A DNA stretch of 64,000 nt, taken from assembly GCF_015645095.1 (NCBI RefSeq), contig NZ_JADOTW010000012.1:43464-107463 (forward strand), given 5' to 3'. The DNA is from Halomonas sp. 328 (GTDB taxonomy: Bacteria; Pseudomonadota; Gammaproteobacteria; Pseudomonadales; Halomonadaceae). Below the pieces are notes generated by a model. That model worked only from the letters and a program-made list of their open reading frames with translations, ran no database searches and was not told where the DNA came from. Below are positions 1 through 8,674 of the stretch, in pieces. The position numbers and the translations under genes were made by a program. Each line of letters opens with the position of its first letter. Position 1 is the stretch's first letter.

Positions 1-1283
1 GTGGTTTCCGTAACCACTTCGCCAGCGAGGCGCTGCCCGGGGCCCTGCCCCAGGGCCAGAACTCGCCCCAGCGCTGCCCCTATGGCCTCTACGCGGAGCA
101 GTTCACCGGCTCGGCCTTCACCTCGCCGCGCCACCAGAACCTGCGCTCCTGGCTCTACCGCATCCGCCCCTCGGTGGCCCAGTCCGCCTACCGGCCGCTG
201 GACGACGCCCGGGTCGCCACCGCCCCCCTGGCCAGGCCCGCCGCCGACCCCAACCAGATGCGCTGGGACCCCATGCCGCTGCCCGAGGCCGCCACCGACT
301 TCCTCGACGGCCTGCTCAGCGTGGCGGTCAATGGCGACGCCGGCACCCAGGCCGGCTGCGGCGTGCACCTCTACGCCATCAACCGGGACATGGTGGAGCG
401 CTTCTTCTATAACGCCGACGGCGAGCTGCTGATCGTGCCCCAGCTCGGCACCCTGCGCCTGCGCACCGAGTTTGGCGAGCTCGAGGTGGCCTCCGGCGAG
501 ATCGCCGCCATCCCCCGGGGCGTCAAGTTCCAGGTGCGCCTGGGCGACGGCATCGACGCCGCCCGCGGCTACGTCTGCGAGAACTATGGCGCGCCCTTCG
601 AGCTGCCGGGGCTCGGGCCCATCGGCGCCAACGGCCTGGCCAACCCCCGCGACTTCCTGAGCCCGGTGGCGGCCTACGAGGACGTGCAGGGCGACTTCGA
701 GCTGGTGGCCAAGTTCTCCGGCCGCTTCTGGTCGGCCCGCCTGGATCACTCGCCTCTGGACGTGGTGGCCTGGCACGGTAACGTGGCCCCCTACAAGTAC
801 GACCTGGCCACCTTCAACACCATCAACACCGTGAGCTTCGACCACCCGGACCCGTCAATCTTCACCGTCTTGACCTCCCCCTCCGACACCCCGGGGATGG
901 CCAATATCGACTTCGTGATCTTCCCGCCGCGCTGGATGGTGGCCGAGAACACCTTCCGCCCGCCCTACTTCCATCGCAACCTGATGAGCGAGTTCATGGG
1001 CCTGATCCACGGCGAGTACGACGCCAAGGCGGAGGGCTTCCTGCCCGGCGGCGCCAGCCTGCACAACTGCATGTCGCCCCATGGCCCGGACGCCGAGACC
1101 TTCGAGAAGGCCAGCGAGTGCGAGCTGACGCCCCAGTACCAGGGCGCCACCATGGCCTTTATGTTCGAGAGCCGCTACGTCTATCATCCCACCGAAGCGG
1201 CGCTGAACGCGGACTTCCGCCAGCGCGACTATGTGGATGTGTGGGCCGGCATGAAGAGCCATTTCGACCCCGAGAATCGCTAG
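1..1283 (+). CDS. hmgA: Homogentisate 1,2-dioxygenase (5'-truncated by window edge)
   Basis: Opens the aromatic ring of homogentisate to maleylacetoacetate in tyrosine/phenylalanine breakdown; a cytosolic Fe(II) enzyme. The readable frame begins at base 3 with [13 protein letters not shown], near the known N-terminus, so only about 10 residues lie outside the window; 426 residues are visible. The family iron-site region lies near bases 965-1090: a FHRN motif, then [14 protein letters not shown], then [12 protein letters not shown], which carry the expected His, Glu and His ligands. It heads an operon-like run with fumarylacetoacetase and maleylacetoacetate isomerase, the next two steps. The family call is secure; the true start is not visible. 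Confidence 0.96.
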   Translation, partial: GFRNHFASEALPGALPQGQNSPQRCPYGLYAEQFTGSAFTSPRHQNLRSWLYRIRPSVAQSAYRPLDDARVATAPLARPAADPNQMRWDPMPLPEAATDFLDGLLSVAVNGDAGTQAGCGVHLYAINRDMVERFFYNADGELLIVPQLGTLRLRTEFGELEVASGEIAAIPRGVKFQVRLGDGIDAARGYVCENYGAPFELPGLGPIGANGLANPRDFLSPVAAYEDVQGDFELVAKFSGRFWSARLDHSPLDVVAWHGNVAPYKYDLATFNTINTVSFDHPDPSIFTVLTSPSDTPGMANIDFVIFPPRWMVAENTFRPPYFHRNLMSEFMGLIHGEYDAKAEGFLPGGASLHNCMSPHGPDAETFEKASECELTPQYQGATMAFMFESRYVYHPTEAALNADFRQRDYVDVWAGMKSHFDPENR

Positions 1284-1292
1284 GAAAACACC

Positions 1293-1321
1293 GATTTATT
1301 GCTGCGCTCGCGGCATAAATC
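1293..1321. repeat. Inverted repeat between hmgA and fumarylacetoacetase
   Basis: Arms GATTTAT and ATAAATC are perfect inverted copies separated by 15 GC-rich bases, 10 bases after the hmgA stop. It could be a weak hairpin, a REP-like element or an operator. No T-run follows it, so it is not a clear terminator and the operon probably continues through it. Confidence 0.35.
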
Positions 1322-1383
1322 AGCGCCTCCTAGGCTTGGTACAAACACTCAGCCCGACTCCCTGACGACAAAGGATTACCCAG

Positions 1384-2403
1384 ATGAAACTTGCCAGCCT
1401 CAACAAGGGCCGCGACGGCGAACTGATCGTCGTCTCCCGTGACCTCAAGCGCGCCGTCAAGGTGCCGCAGATCGCCGCCACCCTGCAGCAGGCCATCGAG
1501 CAGTGGGAGACCCTGGCGCCCCAGCTGCAGCACGTCTACGACGCCCTCAACGGCGGCCAGGCCGAGAATGCCTTCGACCTGGACATGGCCAAGCTGCACT
1601 CGCCGCTGCCCCGGGCCTACCACTGGGCCGACGGTTCCGCCTACCTGAACCACGTCAAGCTGGTGCGCCAGGCGCGTAACGCCGAGATGCCCGAGACCTT
1701 CTGGACCGACCCGCTGATGTACCAGGGCGGCAGCGACCGCTTTATCGCTCCCACCGAGGACATCGAGGCGGTGAGCGAGTCCCACGGCATCGACTTCGAG
1801 GGCGAGATCGCCGTCATCACCGACGACGTGCCCATGGAGGTGACCCCGGAGCAGGCCGCCGGCCATATCAAGCTGATCATGCTGGTCAACGACGTCAGCC
1901 TGCGCGGCCTGATCCCCGGCGAGCTGGCCAAGGGCTTCGGCTTCTATCAGGCCAAGCCCGCCTCCAGCTTCTCGCCGATCTGCGTCACCCCCGACGAGCT
2001 GGGCGACACCTGGAAGGAGGGTCGCGTCCATCGGCCGCTGACCGTGCACCTCAACGGCGAGAAGTTCGGCGAGCCGGAGGCCGGCCCCGACATGATCTTC
2101 GGCTTCCCGGAGCTGGTGGCCCATGCCGCCAAGACCCGCTACCTGGGCGCCGGCACCGTGATCGGCTCCGGCACCGTCTCCAACCCGGACGCCGAGGGCG
2201 GCCCCGGCAAGCCGGTAGCCGACGGCGGCGTGGGCTACAGCTGCCTGGCCGAGGTGCGCATGGTCGAGCAGATCCTGCATGGCCAGGTGAAGACGCCCTT
2301 CATGCGCTTCGGCGACCGGGTGCGCATCGAGATGTTCGACCGCGACGGCAACAGTATCTTCGGCGCCATCGACCAGCAGGTGGTCGAGTACAAGCCCCAC
2401 TAA
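1384..2403 (+). CDS. fahA: Fumarylacetoacetate hydrolase family protein
   Basis: Hydrolyses fumarylacetoacetate to fumarate and acetoacetate, the last step of tyrosine degradation. The product is 339 residues, the length of the bacterial hmg-linked FAH type rather than the longer animal-type enzyme. The C-terminal FAH fold carries the acidic metal site around residues 137-146 (FEGEIAVI) and the conserved GFGFYQAKPASSFSP stretch near residues 180-195. The ATG has AAGGA eight bases upstream. It lies 100 bases after hmgA and 14 bases before maiA, consistent with one transcript. Pathway assignment rests on the neighbours; FAH-family enzymes alone are not substrate-diagnostic. Confidence 0.9.
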   Translation: MKLASLNKGRDGELIVVSRDLKRAVKVPQIAATLQQAIEQWETLAPQLQHVYDALNGGQAENAFDLDMAKLHSPLPRAYHWADGSAYLNHVKLVRQARNAEMPETFWTDPLMYQGGSDRFIAPTEDIEAVSESHGIDFEGEIAVITDDVPMEVTPEQAAGHIKLIMLVNDVSLRGLIPGELAKGFGFYQAKPASSFSPICVTPDELGDTWKEGRVHRPLTVHLNGEKFGEPEAGPDMIFGFPELVAHAAKTRYLGAGTVIGSGTVSNPDAEGGPGKPVADGGVGYSCLAEVRMVEQILHGQVKTPFMRFGDRVRIEMFDRDGNSIFGAIDQQVVEYKPH

Positions 2404-2417
2404 GGCGAGGAGGCAGG

Positions 2418-3062
2418 ATGACGACCCTCTACGGTTATTTCCGTTCGTCCGCCGCCTACCGGGTACGCATCGCCCTGAACCTCAAGGGCCTGGCCCATGA
2501 CCAGGCCCCGGTCAACCTGGTCAAGGGCGAGCAGCGGGGCGAGGAATACCTCGCCCGCAACCCCCAGGGGCTGGTGCCGGCGCTGGTCACCGATGACGGC
2601 GTGCGGCTGACCCAGTCCCTGGCGATCTGCGAGTACCTGGACGAGCGCTATCCCGACCCGGCCCTGCTGCCGGCGGACGCCGCCGGCCGCGCCCGGGTGC
2701 GTGCCCTGGCCCAGTCGGTGGCCTGCGAGATCCACCCCCTCAATAACCTGCGGGTGCTCAAGTACCTGACCGGGGAGCTGGGGCTGGACGAGGCGGCCAA
2801 GATGACCTGGTACCGGCACTGGATCGCCGAGGGCTTCGCCGCCCTGGAGGCCCAGCTCTCCCGGGAGGCGGGCAGCGGCGACTTCTGCCACGGCGACACC
2901 CCGGGCCTGGCGGACCTCTGCCTGGTGCCCCAGGTGTTCAACGCCGAGCGCTTCGAATGCGACCTGGCCCCCTACCCGCGGATCCGCCGCATCGTGGCCA
3001 ACTGCCGGGCCCTGGACGCCTTCGCCCAGGCCGCCCCGGAGGCCCAGCCGGACGCTGGCTAA
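2418..3062 (+). CDS. maiA: Maleylacetoacetate isomerase (zeta-class glutathione transferase)
   Basis: Glutathione-dependent cis-trans isomerisation of maleylacetoacetate to fumarylacetoacetate. The 214-residue protein has the zeta-class N-terminal motif SSAAYRVRIALNLKG at residues 9-23, whose serine binds the glutathione thiol, a thioredoxin-like half to about residue 85 with the SLAICEYLDE glutathione-contact motif, and the helical C-terminal half. A strong GAGGAGG ribosome site lies four bases before the ATG. It is the third gene of the homogentisate operon and is followed by a perfect hairpin that probably ends the transcript. Confidence 0.94.
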   Translation: MTTLYGYFRSSAAYRVRIALNLKGLAHDQAPVNLVKGEQRGEEYLARNPQGLVPALVTDDGVRLTQSLAICEYLDERYPDPALLPADAAGRARVRALAQSVACEIHPLNNLRVLKYLTGELGLDEAAKMTWYRHWIAEGFAALEAQLSREAGSGDFCHGDTPGLADLCLVPQVFNAERFECDLAPYPRIRRIVANCRALDAFAQAAPEAQPDAG

Positions 3063-3100
3063 CCAGGGAGGCACATCCGGCAAGCCTTGCCTTTCCGGTG

Positions 3101-3106
3101 TATAAT
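3101..3106 (+). promoter_or_regulatory. Perfect TATAAT hexamer upstream of exporter gene
   Basis: A consensus -10 hexamer lies 97 bases before the exporter start and 14 bases before a strong hairpin. No convincing -35 hexamer is visible 16-18 bases upstream (CGGCAA region), so promoter activity is only possible. If it is used, transcription would start at about 3113 and run straight into the hairpin. Confidence 0.3.
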
Positions 3107-3119
3107 AAGCGGCCTAATA

Positions 3120-3152
3120 AAGCGGGCACGGCCCCAGGGGCCGTGCCCGCTT
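3120..3152 (+). terminator. Strong hairpin after maiA
   Basis: A perfect GC-rich stem of about 16 base pairs (arms AAGCGGGCACGGCCCC and its complement, one-base loop region) starts 57 bases after the maiA stop and is followed by TCTTATTTC. The T-tract is short and broken, but stem strength makes termination of the homogentisate operon likely. It also lies in the leader of the next gene. Confidence 0.65.
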
Positions 3153-3202
3153 CTTATTTCACCACCACCGGACGCGCCTCCCACGCCTCCAAGGAGAACC
3201 GG

Positions 3203-4420
3203 GTGCTACGGCTGACCTCCCCCGCCACCGTGATCCTGCTGGCGGCCCTCACCGCCCTGGGCCCGCTGGCCACCGATATGTACCTGCCCGCCATGCCGGC
3301 CATGGCCGAGGCGCTGAATACCGGCCCCGATCAGGTGCAGCTGACCCTGAGCCTCTACATGGCCGGCTTCGCCCTGGCCCAGCTGTTCTGCGGCCCGCTC
3401 TCCGACCGCTTCGGTCGCAAGCCGATCATGGTGGGGGGCTTCACCCTCTTCCTGGCCGCCAGCCTGCTCTGCGCCCTGGCGCCCACCATCGAGTGGCTGC
3501 TGGCCGGACGTTTCCTGCAGGCCCTCGGCGGCGCCGCCGGCCCGGTGCTGGGCCGCGCCGCGGTGCGCGATATCTACGGCCCCCTGGAGGCCGGACGCAT
3601 CCTCGCCCACCTGGCCAGCATCATGGCCCTGGCCCCGGCCCTGGCCCCGGTGGTGGGGGCCGGCCTGCTGCTGGCCTTCGGCTGGGAGGCGATCTTCCTG
3701 GTGCTGGCCCTCTATGCGGCCATCGCCCTGGCGCTGCTGATCTTCGCGTTGCCGGAGCCCCTGCCCCGGGAGCTGCGCCAGCCCATCAGTCCCGCGGCCA
3801 TGCTCGGCAACTTCCGCATGCTGCTGGGCCAGCGTGCCTTCGTCGGCTATACCCTGACCAATGCCGCCGCCTTCTCGGGGCTCTTCGCCTACCTCTCCGG
3901 CTCCGCCTTCGTGCTGATCGAGTTTATCGGCGTCCACCCCACCACCTACGGCATCCTCTTCGCCCTGATCGTCGCCGGCTTCTTTAGCGGCACCCTGATC
4001 AGCGGCCGCTACAGCCGCCGCCTGGGCCGTGACCGGCTGATCCTGCGCGGCGCCCTGCTCTGCACCCTGGGCGGCGCGACCATGGCCCTGCTGGCCCTGG
4101 CCGGCATCTATCAGGCCTGGGCGGTGGTGGGGCCGCATGTCCTCTTCATGATGGGGGTGGGCATCCTGATGCCCCAGACCATGGCCGGCGCCCTGGCCCC
4201 CAACCCCCAGTGCGCCGGCGCCGCCTCCTCGCTGTTCGGTTTTCTGCAGATGGGCATCGCCGCGGTGGTGGGGGGCCTGGTGGGCCAGCTCCACGACGGC
4301 AGCTCCCGCACCCTGGCGCTGACCATCGGCCTGGCCGGCCTGCTGGCCCTGGTCGCCTACTGGCGCCTGGTGCGCCCCGCCGCCCGCCAAGAGGCGGAGC
4401 GCCAGGCACTCTCGGAGTGA
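3203..4420 (+). CDS. Bcr/CflA-type multidrug MFS transporter
   Basis: Predicted 12-segment inner-membrane proton antiporter of the Bcr/CflA drug-efflux group. The GTG start was chosen because AAGGAG lies six bases upstream and the first membrane helix follows at once; this gives 405 residues, normal for the family. Motif A appears as GPLSDRFGRKPIMVGG near residues 65-80, and the diagnostic LGPLATDMYLPAMPAM segment lies in helix 1. A reading frame runs open upstream of the GTG but its residues are not transporter-like. It stands alone between a hairpin and a convergent terminator. The substrate is unknown. Confidence 0.88.
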   Translation: MLRLTSPATVILLAALTALGPLATDMYLPAMPAMAEALNTGPDQVQLTLSLYMAGFALAQLFCGPLSDRFGRKPIMVGGFTLFLAASLLCALAPTIEWLLAGRFLQALGGAAGPVLGRAAVRDIYGPLEAGRILAHLASIMALAPALAPVVGAGLLLAFGWEAIFLVLALYAAIALALLIFALPEPLPRELRQPISPAAMLGNFRMLLGQRAFVGYTLTNAAAFSGLFAYLSGSAFVLIEFIGVHPTTYGILFALIVAGFFSGTLISGRYSRRLGRDRLILRGALLCTLGGATMALLALAGIYQAWAVVGPHVLFMMGVGILMPQTMAGALAPNPQCAGAASSLFGFLQMGIAAVVGGLVGQLHDGSSRTLALTIGLAGLLALVAYWRLVRPAARQEAERQALSE

Positions 4421-4453
4421 CACCCCGATAAGTCGCCACCAAAGCCACGCCAC

Positions 4454-4486
4454 AAAAAACGCCGCCCTGCTTAGCAGGGCGGCGTT
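4454..4486. terminator. Bidirectional terminator between exporter and IOR genes
   Basis: A 13-bp perfect stem (AACGCCGCCCTGC, loop TTA, complement) has six A residues on its left side, which give a T-tract for the minus-strand gene that ends at 4514. On the plus strand the following GCTTTGG is a weaker tail. It serves two convergent genes. Confidence 0.85.
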
Positions 4487-4513
4487 GCTTTGGTGGGGCC
4501 GATCAGGCCTCGA

Positions 4514-7500
4514 TCAGGCCACTTCGGCGGCGATGGTCATCGGGCGGCCGTTGCGCAGCTCCTCCAGCAGCTTGGCCTGGCGGGCCCGGGCCTGCTCGGC
4601 GGCGGCCTCGCGCACCGGGCCATAGCCACGGACCTCTTCCGGCAGCTTGGCCAGCGCCAGGGCGGTGGCGTGGCTGGCGTCATCCAGGCGCGTCACCAGC
4701 TCGTCGAGCAGGGCCTCGTATTCCGCCAGCAGGCGGCGATCCAGCTTGCGGTCGGCGCTGAAGCGGAAGGGGTCGAGGGGGCCGTTGCGCAGGCCGCGGA
4801 GCTTGGCCAGCCCCTTCATGGCGGTGAGCATCCAGGGCCCGAAGCGACGCTTCACCGGACGCCCCTTGGCATCCTTGCGGCCGCCCAGCAGCGGCGGCGC
4901 CAGGTGGAAGGTCAGCTTGTAGTCGCCGCCGAAGGTGGCGTCGAGCTCCTCGAGGAAATCGCTCTCGGTGTAGAGGCGCGCCACCTCGTACTCGTCCTTG
5001 TAGGCCATCAGCCGGTAGAGCTGGGTGGCCACCGCCTGGGTCAGGGCCTCGCCGGCCTCGAGGCGGGCTTCCGCCTCGCGCACCCGGGCCACCTTCTGCA
5101 CGTAACGCTCGGCATAGGCGCGGTCCTGGTAGCGTTCCAGCAGGCGGGCGTTGCGGGCGATCACCTCGTCGAGGCCGGCATCGGCAGCCAGCGGCGTGTC
5201 GTCCAGGCGACGCTGCAGATACTCCGGCTCCACCGCCGCCAATCGGCCCCAGGCGAAGGCGCGCTGGTTCTTGTCGATGGCCACGCCGTTGAGCTCGATG
5301 GCGCGCTTGAGCGCCGCCTCGCTGACCGGCAGCAGGCCCTGCTGCCAGGCGAAGCCGAGCATCATGACATTGGAGAAGACGGTGTCCCCCAGCAGCTGCT
5401 CCGCCAGGCGATTGGCGTCCAGGGTGGCGAAGTTGGCCTCACCCACGGCGTCGCGCAGCACCGCCAGGCGCTGGTCCGCCTGCATATCGGCGTCCCGGTA
5501 GAGCACATAGTCGGCGGTGGGCAGCTCGGCCAGGTTGGCCACCACCCGGGTGGTGTCGGCCTGGAGCACGTCCAGGGCCTTCTTCGAGCTGGCCACCACC
5601 ATGTCGCAGGCGATCACCGCATCGGCCTGGCCAGACTCGATGCGCACCTGATGGAGGTCGGCGGGGGCGGGCGCCAGGCGCACGTAGCTGAGCACGGTGC
5701 CGCCCTTCTGGGCGAAGCCCATGAAGTCGAGCACGCTGGTGCCACGGCCCTCCAGGTGGGCGGCCATGGTGATCAGCTGGCCCACGGTGACCACGCCGGT
5801 GCCGCCGACGCCGCCCACCAGCAGGTCATAGGGGGCCTCGAGCGCCGGGGCCTGGGGCGCCGGCAACGCCTCCACCTTACGCCAGAAGGCCTCGTCGACG
5901 CCGACCCCCTGGCCCTTGCGCAGCTCGCCGCCTTCCACGGTGACGAAGCTGGGGCAGAAGCCGCCCACGCAGGAGAGGTCCTTGTTGCAGGAGGACTGGT
6001 CGATCTTGCGCTTGCGACCCAGCTCCGTTTCACGAGGCACCACCGACAGGCAGTTGGACTGCACCGAGCAGTCGCCACAGCCCTCGCAGACGTGATGGTT
6101 GATAAAGACCCGCTTGGCCGGGTCCTCCATCAGGCCGCGCTTGCGGCGACGGCGCTTCTCGGCGGCGCACACCTGGTCGTAGACCAGCACGGTGCAGCCG
6201 GGGATCTCGCGCAGCTCCCGCTGCAGGGCGTCCATCTCGTCCCGATGGTGGAAGGTCACCCCCTTGGGGAACTGGCCCTCGTGGCCCCGGTACTTCTCGG
6301 GCTCGTCGCTGACCACCACGATGCGCTTCACGCCCTCGGCGGCGGCGTGCTGGGCGATCATCGGTACGGTGATCTGACCGTCCACCGGCTGGCCGCCGGT
6401 CATGGCCACGGCGTCGTTGAACAGCACCTTGTAGGTGATATTGACCCCGGCGGCCACCGCCTGGCGGATCGCCATGGAGCCGGAGTGGAACCAGGTGCCT
6501 TCGCCCAGGTTCTGGAAGATGTGGCCGTTGCCGGTGAAGCGGCTCTTGCCCACCCAGTTGACCCCCTCGCCGCCCATCTGGATCAGCGACTCGGTCTGGC
6601 GGCCCATCCAGGAGGCCATGAAGTGACAGCCGATGCCGGCCAGGGCCTTGCTGCCCTCCGGCACCTTGGTGGAGCTGTTATGGGGGCAGCCGGAGCAGAA
6701 GTAGGGCAGGCGACGCACGCCGCCCAGCTCCCGGGCCTCGGCGCGGCAGCGATCCAGCTTGCTGAGGCGTTCGCTCAAGTCAATCGTGAAGAAGCGCTCC
6801 AGGCGCTCGGCCACATAGCCGGCCAGCAGCCGCGGGCTCAATTCGCCCACATAGGGAATCAGCGGCTTGCCCGCCTCGTCCTGCTTGCCGGTGATCAGCA
6901 CCTCGCCGGGGCGATCCGGCTCGGACATGTACTCCTTGATCTGGCTCTCGATGATGCCGCGCTTCTCCTCGATGACCAGGATCTCCTGCTTGCCGTGCAC
7001 GAAATCGAGGATGCCGCGACGGTGCAGGGGCCACACCATGCCGACCTTGTAGAGCTCCACCCCCAGCTCGCGCAGCGCCGCCTCGTCGAGGCCCAGCAGG
7101 CGCAGGGCCTCGAGCAGGTCCAGGTGGCCCTTGCCGGTGGTGACGATGCCGAAGCGCGCCCGGTCATTGGCGTAGAGGCGCTGATCGATGGGGTTGGCCG
7201 CGGCGAAGGCCTGCACCGCCGCCAGCTTGTGCTCGATGCGGGTCTCCAGCTGGGGCCCGGGCAGGTCCGGCCAGCGGTAGTGGAGGCCGCCCTCCGGCGG
7301 GGTGAAGTCGGTCGGAGTGGCAAAGGTGGGCAGCGGCGGCACCTCGATGGAGGCACCGCTCTCCACGGTCTCGGAGACCGCCTTGAAGCCCACCCAGCAG
7401 CCGGAGTAGCGGGAGAGCGCATAGCCCCAGAGGCCGAAGGCCTCGTACTCGGCCAGGGACGCCGGATTGATCACCGGCATAAACCAGGCCATAAAGGCCA

Positions 7501-7999
7501 CGTCGGACTGGTGGGGCATGGAGGAGGAGACGCAGCCATGGTCGTCGCCGGCCACCACCAGCACGCCGCCATTGGGGGAGCTGCCGTAGGCGTTGCCGTG
7601 CTTCAAGGCGTCGCCGGCCCGATCCACCCCCGGTCCCTTGCCGTACCAGAAGCCGAAGACGCCATCGACCTCCTTGTCCGGGTCGGTCTCCACCTGCTGG
7701 CTGCCCAGCATCATGGTGGCGCCTAGGTCCTCGTTGATGGCCGGCACGAAGTCGATCTGGTAGCTATCCAGGGCCGCCTTGGCCTGCCACAGGGCCTGGT
7801 CGACGCCGCCCAGGGGCGAGCCGCGGTAGCCGCTGATCAGGCCGGCGGTGTGGCGGCCGTCGCGACGATCCAGCTGCGCCTGACGCAGGGCGATGCGCAC
7901 CAGGGCCTGGGTGCCGGTCACGAAGATCCGGCCGGTGTCGCGGGAGTAACGGTCGTTGAGCTGGTAGTCGTCGAGGACGACGGGGGGAGTCGTAGTCAT
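4514..7999 (-). CDS. Indolepyruvate ferredoxin oxidoreductase, fused single-chain form
   Basis: Oxidatively decarboxylates aryl-pyruvates (indolepyruvate, phenylpyruvate, hydroxyphenylpyruvate) to aryl-acetyl-CoA, passing electrons to ferredoxin. The 1161-residue chain joins what are separate subunits in archaea: an N-terminal thiamine-pyrophosphate half with CSGCPHNSS and NDAVAMTGGQP, a cysteine-rich iron-sulfur segment near residues 635-690 (CEGCGDCSVQSNC, then CNKDLSCVGGFC), and a gamma-type domain starting near residue 725 with GGVGGTGVVTVGQ. The ATG at 7999 is preferred over a GTG 15 bases upstream because AAGGTGG precedes it at normal spacing. It is divergent from an Lrp regulator, a common arrangement for amino-acid catabolism. 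Substrate preference cannot be read from sequence. Confidence 0.92.
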   Translation of the reverse strand: MTTTPPVVLDDYQLNDRYSRDTGRIFVTGTQALVRIALRQAQLDRRDGRHTAGLISGYRGSPLGGVDQALWQAKAALDSYQIDFVPAINEDLGATMMLGSQQVETDPDKEVDGVFGFWYGKGPGVDRAGDALKHGNAYGSSPNGGVLVVAGDDHGCVSSSMPHQSDVAFMAWFMPVINPASLAEYEAFGLWGYALSRYSGCWVGFKAVSETVESGASIEVPPLPTFATPTDFTPPEGGLHYRWPDLPGPQLETRIEHKLAAVQAFAAANPIDQRLYANDRARFGIVTTGKGHLDLLEALRLLGLDEAALRELGVELYKVGMVWPLHRRGILDFVHGKQEILVIEEKRGIIESQIKEYMSEPDRPGEVLITGKQDEAGKPLIPYVGELSPRLLAGYVAERLERFFTIDLSERLSKLDRCRAEARELGGVRRLPYFCSGCPHNSSTKVPEGSKALAGIGCHFMASWMGRQTESLIQMGGEGVNWVGKSRFTGNGHIFQNLGEGTWFHSGSMAIRQAVAAGVNITYKVLFNDAVAMTGGQPVDGQITVPMIAQHAAAEGVKRIVVVSDEPEKYRGHEGQFPKGVTFHHRDEMDALQRELREIPGCTVLVYDQVCAAEKRRRRKRGLMEDPAKRVFINHHVCEGCGDCSVQSNCLSVVPRETELGRKRKIDQSSCNKDLSCVGGFCPSFVTVEGGELRKGQGVGVDEAFWRKVEALPAPQAPALEAPYDLLVGGVGGTGVVTVGQLITMAAHLEGRGTSVLDFMGFAQKGGTVLSYVRLAPAPADLHQVRIESGQADAVIACDMVVASSKKALDVLQADTTRVVANLAELPTADYVLYRDADMQADQRLAVLRDAVGEANFATLDANRLAEQLLGDTVFSNVMMLGFAWQQGLLPVSEAALKRAIELNGVAIDKNQRAFAWGRLAAVEPEYLQRRLDDTPLAADAGLDEVIARNARLLERYQDRAYAERYVQKVARVREAEARLEAGEALTQAVATQLYRLMAYKDEYEVARLYTESDFLEELDATFGGDYKLTFHLAPPLLGGRKDAKGRPVKRRFGPWMLTAMKGLAKLRGLRNGPLDPFRFSADRKLDRRLLAEYEALLDELVTRLDDASHATALALAKLPEEVRGYGPVREAAAEQARARQAKLLEELRNGRPMTIAAEVA

Positions 8000-8103
8000 G
8001 GTCGCCACCTTCACGGGGAATGGGCCTTGGAGTTATGTTGGCCGCAGTCTAGCCAAGGCCCCGCTAAAGGTGCTTGCGAACTCACCCCCGAAACCGCCAT
8101 CAT

Positions 8104-8150
8104 TCGAAAGGATATTTCTCCATTTCCACTCTGGAGAAACAGCCTTCGAA
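8104..8150. promoter_or_regulatory. Nested inverted repeat, candidate Lrp-type operator
   Basis: Two nested pairs of arms share one centre at 8127: TTTCTCC/GGAGAAA inside and TTCGAAAGG/CCTTCGAA outside (one extra matching base on the left). The site lies in the 188-base gap between the divergent oxidoreductase gene and its Lrp neighbour, the expected place for autoregulation. Confidence 0.6.
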
Positions 8151-8187
8151 ATCTACGACCTTGGTTTAAACCATTAGGGAACCCGCC

Positions 8188-8661
8188 ATGGCCTCCGACG
8201 CCCCCCTGGACGCCTACGACAAGAAGATCCTGCGCCTGCTTCAGGCCCAGGGACGCATCACCAATCAGCAGCTGGCGGAGGAGATCGGTCTCTCCTCGGC
8301 GGCCTGCTGGCGACGGGTCAAGGCCCTCGAGGAGAGCGGCACCCTGCGGCGCTTCACCGCCCTGGTGGACCCGGCCCGGGTCGGCCAGCCCCTCACCGCC
8401 CTGGTGATGGTGACCCTGGTGCGCCACCATATCGACAACACCGCCGAGTTCGAGCGACAGATCCTCGAGTACCCGGAGGTGCTGCAGTGCTACGCCACCA
8501 CCGGCAACGCCGACTTCGTGCTGCGGGTGGTGATCGAGGACATGGCCGCCTACGACCGCTTCCTTAACGAGAAGCTCTTTACCCTGGCGGGAATCTCCCA
8601 GGTGAGTTCCAACTTCGCCCTGCGCGAGATCAAGAACGAGACCGCCATCCCGATTCGCTGA
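8188..8661 (+). CDS. Lrp/AsnC family transcriptional regulator
   Basis: A 157-residue one-domain-pair regulator: winged helix-turn-helix at residues 5-65 (LDAYDKKILRLLQAQGRITN, then LAEEIGLSSAACWRRVKALE) and a RAM ligand-binding/oligomerisation domain at about 75-150 with the GNADFVLRVV and VSSNFALREIKN segments. These proteins usually sense an amino acid or related acid and control a divergent gene; here that is the aryl-pyruvate oxidoreductase, with a long dyad in the shared promoter gap. An MFS exporter follows 13 bases downstream and may be co-transcribed. Confidence 0.93.
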   Translation: MASDAPLDAYDKKILRLLQAQGRITNQQLAEEIGLSSAACWRRVKALEESGTLRRFTALVDPARVGQPLTALVMVTLVRHHIDNTAEFERQILEYPEVLQCYATTGNADFVLRVVIEDMAAYDRFLNEKLFTLAGISQVSSNFALREIKNETAIPIR

Positions 8662-8674
8662 CAAGGAAAGCCCC

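Noticed and set aside
1330..2400. 356-codon minus-strand frame opposite fumarylacetoacetase
   Set aside because: Antisense shadow: low-complexity His/Gly/Leu/Val text and no start signals.
4490..7726. Very long plus-strand open frame opposite the indolepyruvate oxidoreductase gene
   Set aside because: Composition is dominated by Gly, Ala, His, Gln and Leu, as expected from antisense of a GC-rich gene; no ribosome site or family pattern, while the minus-strand protein is clearly conserved.
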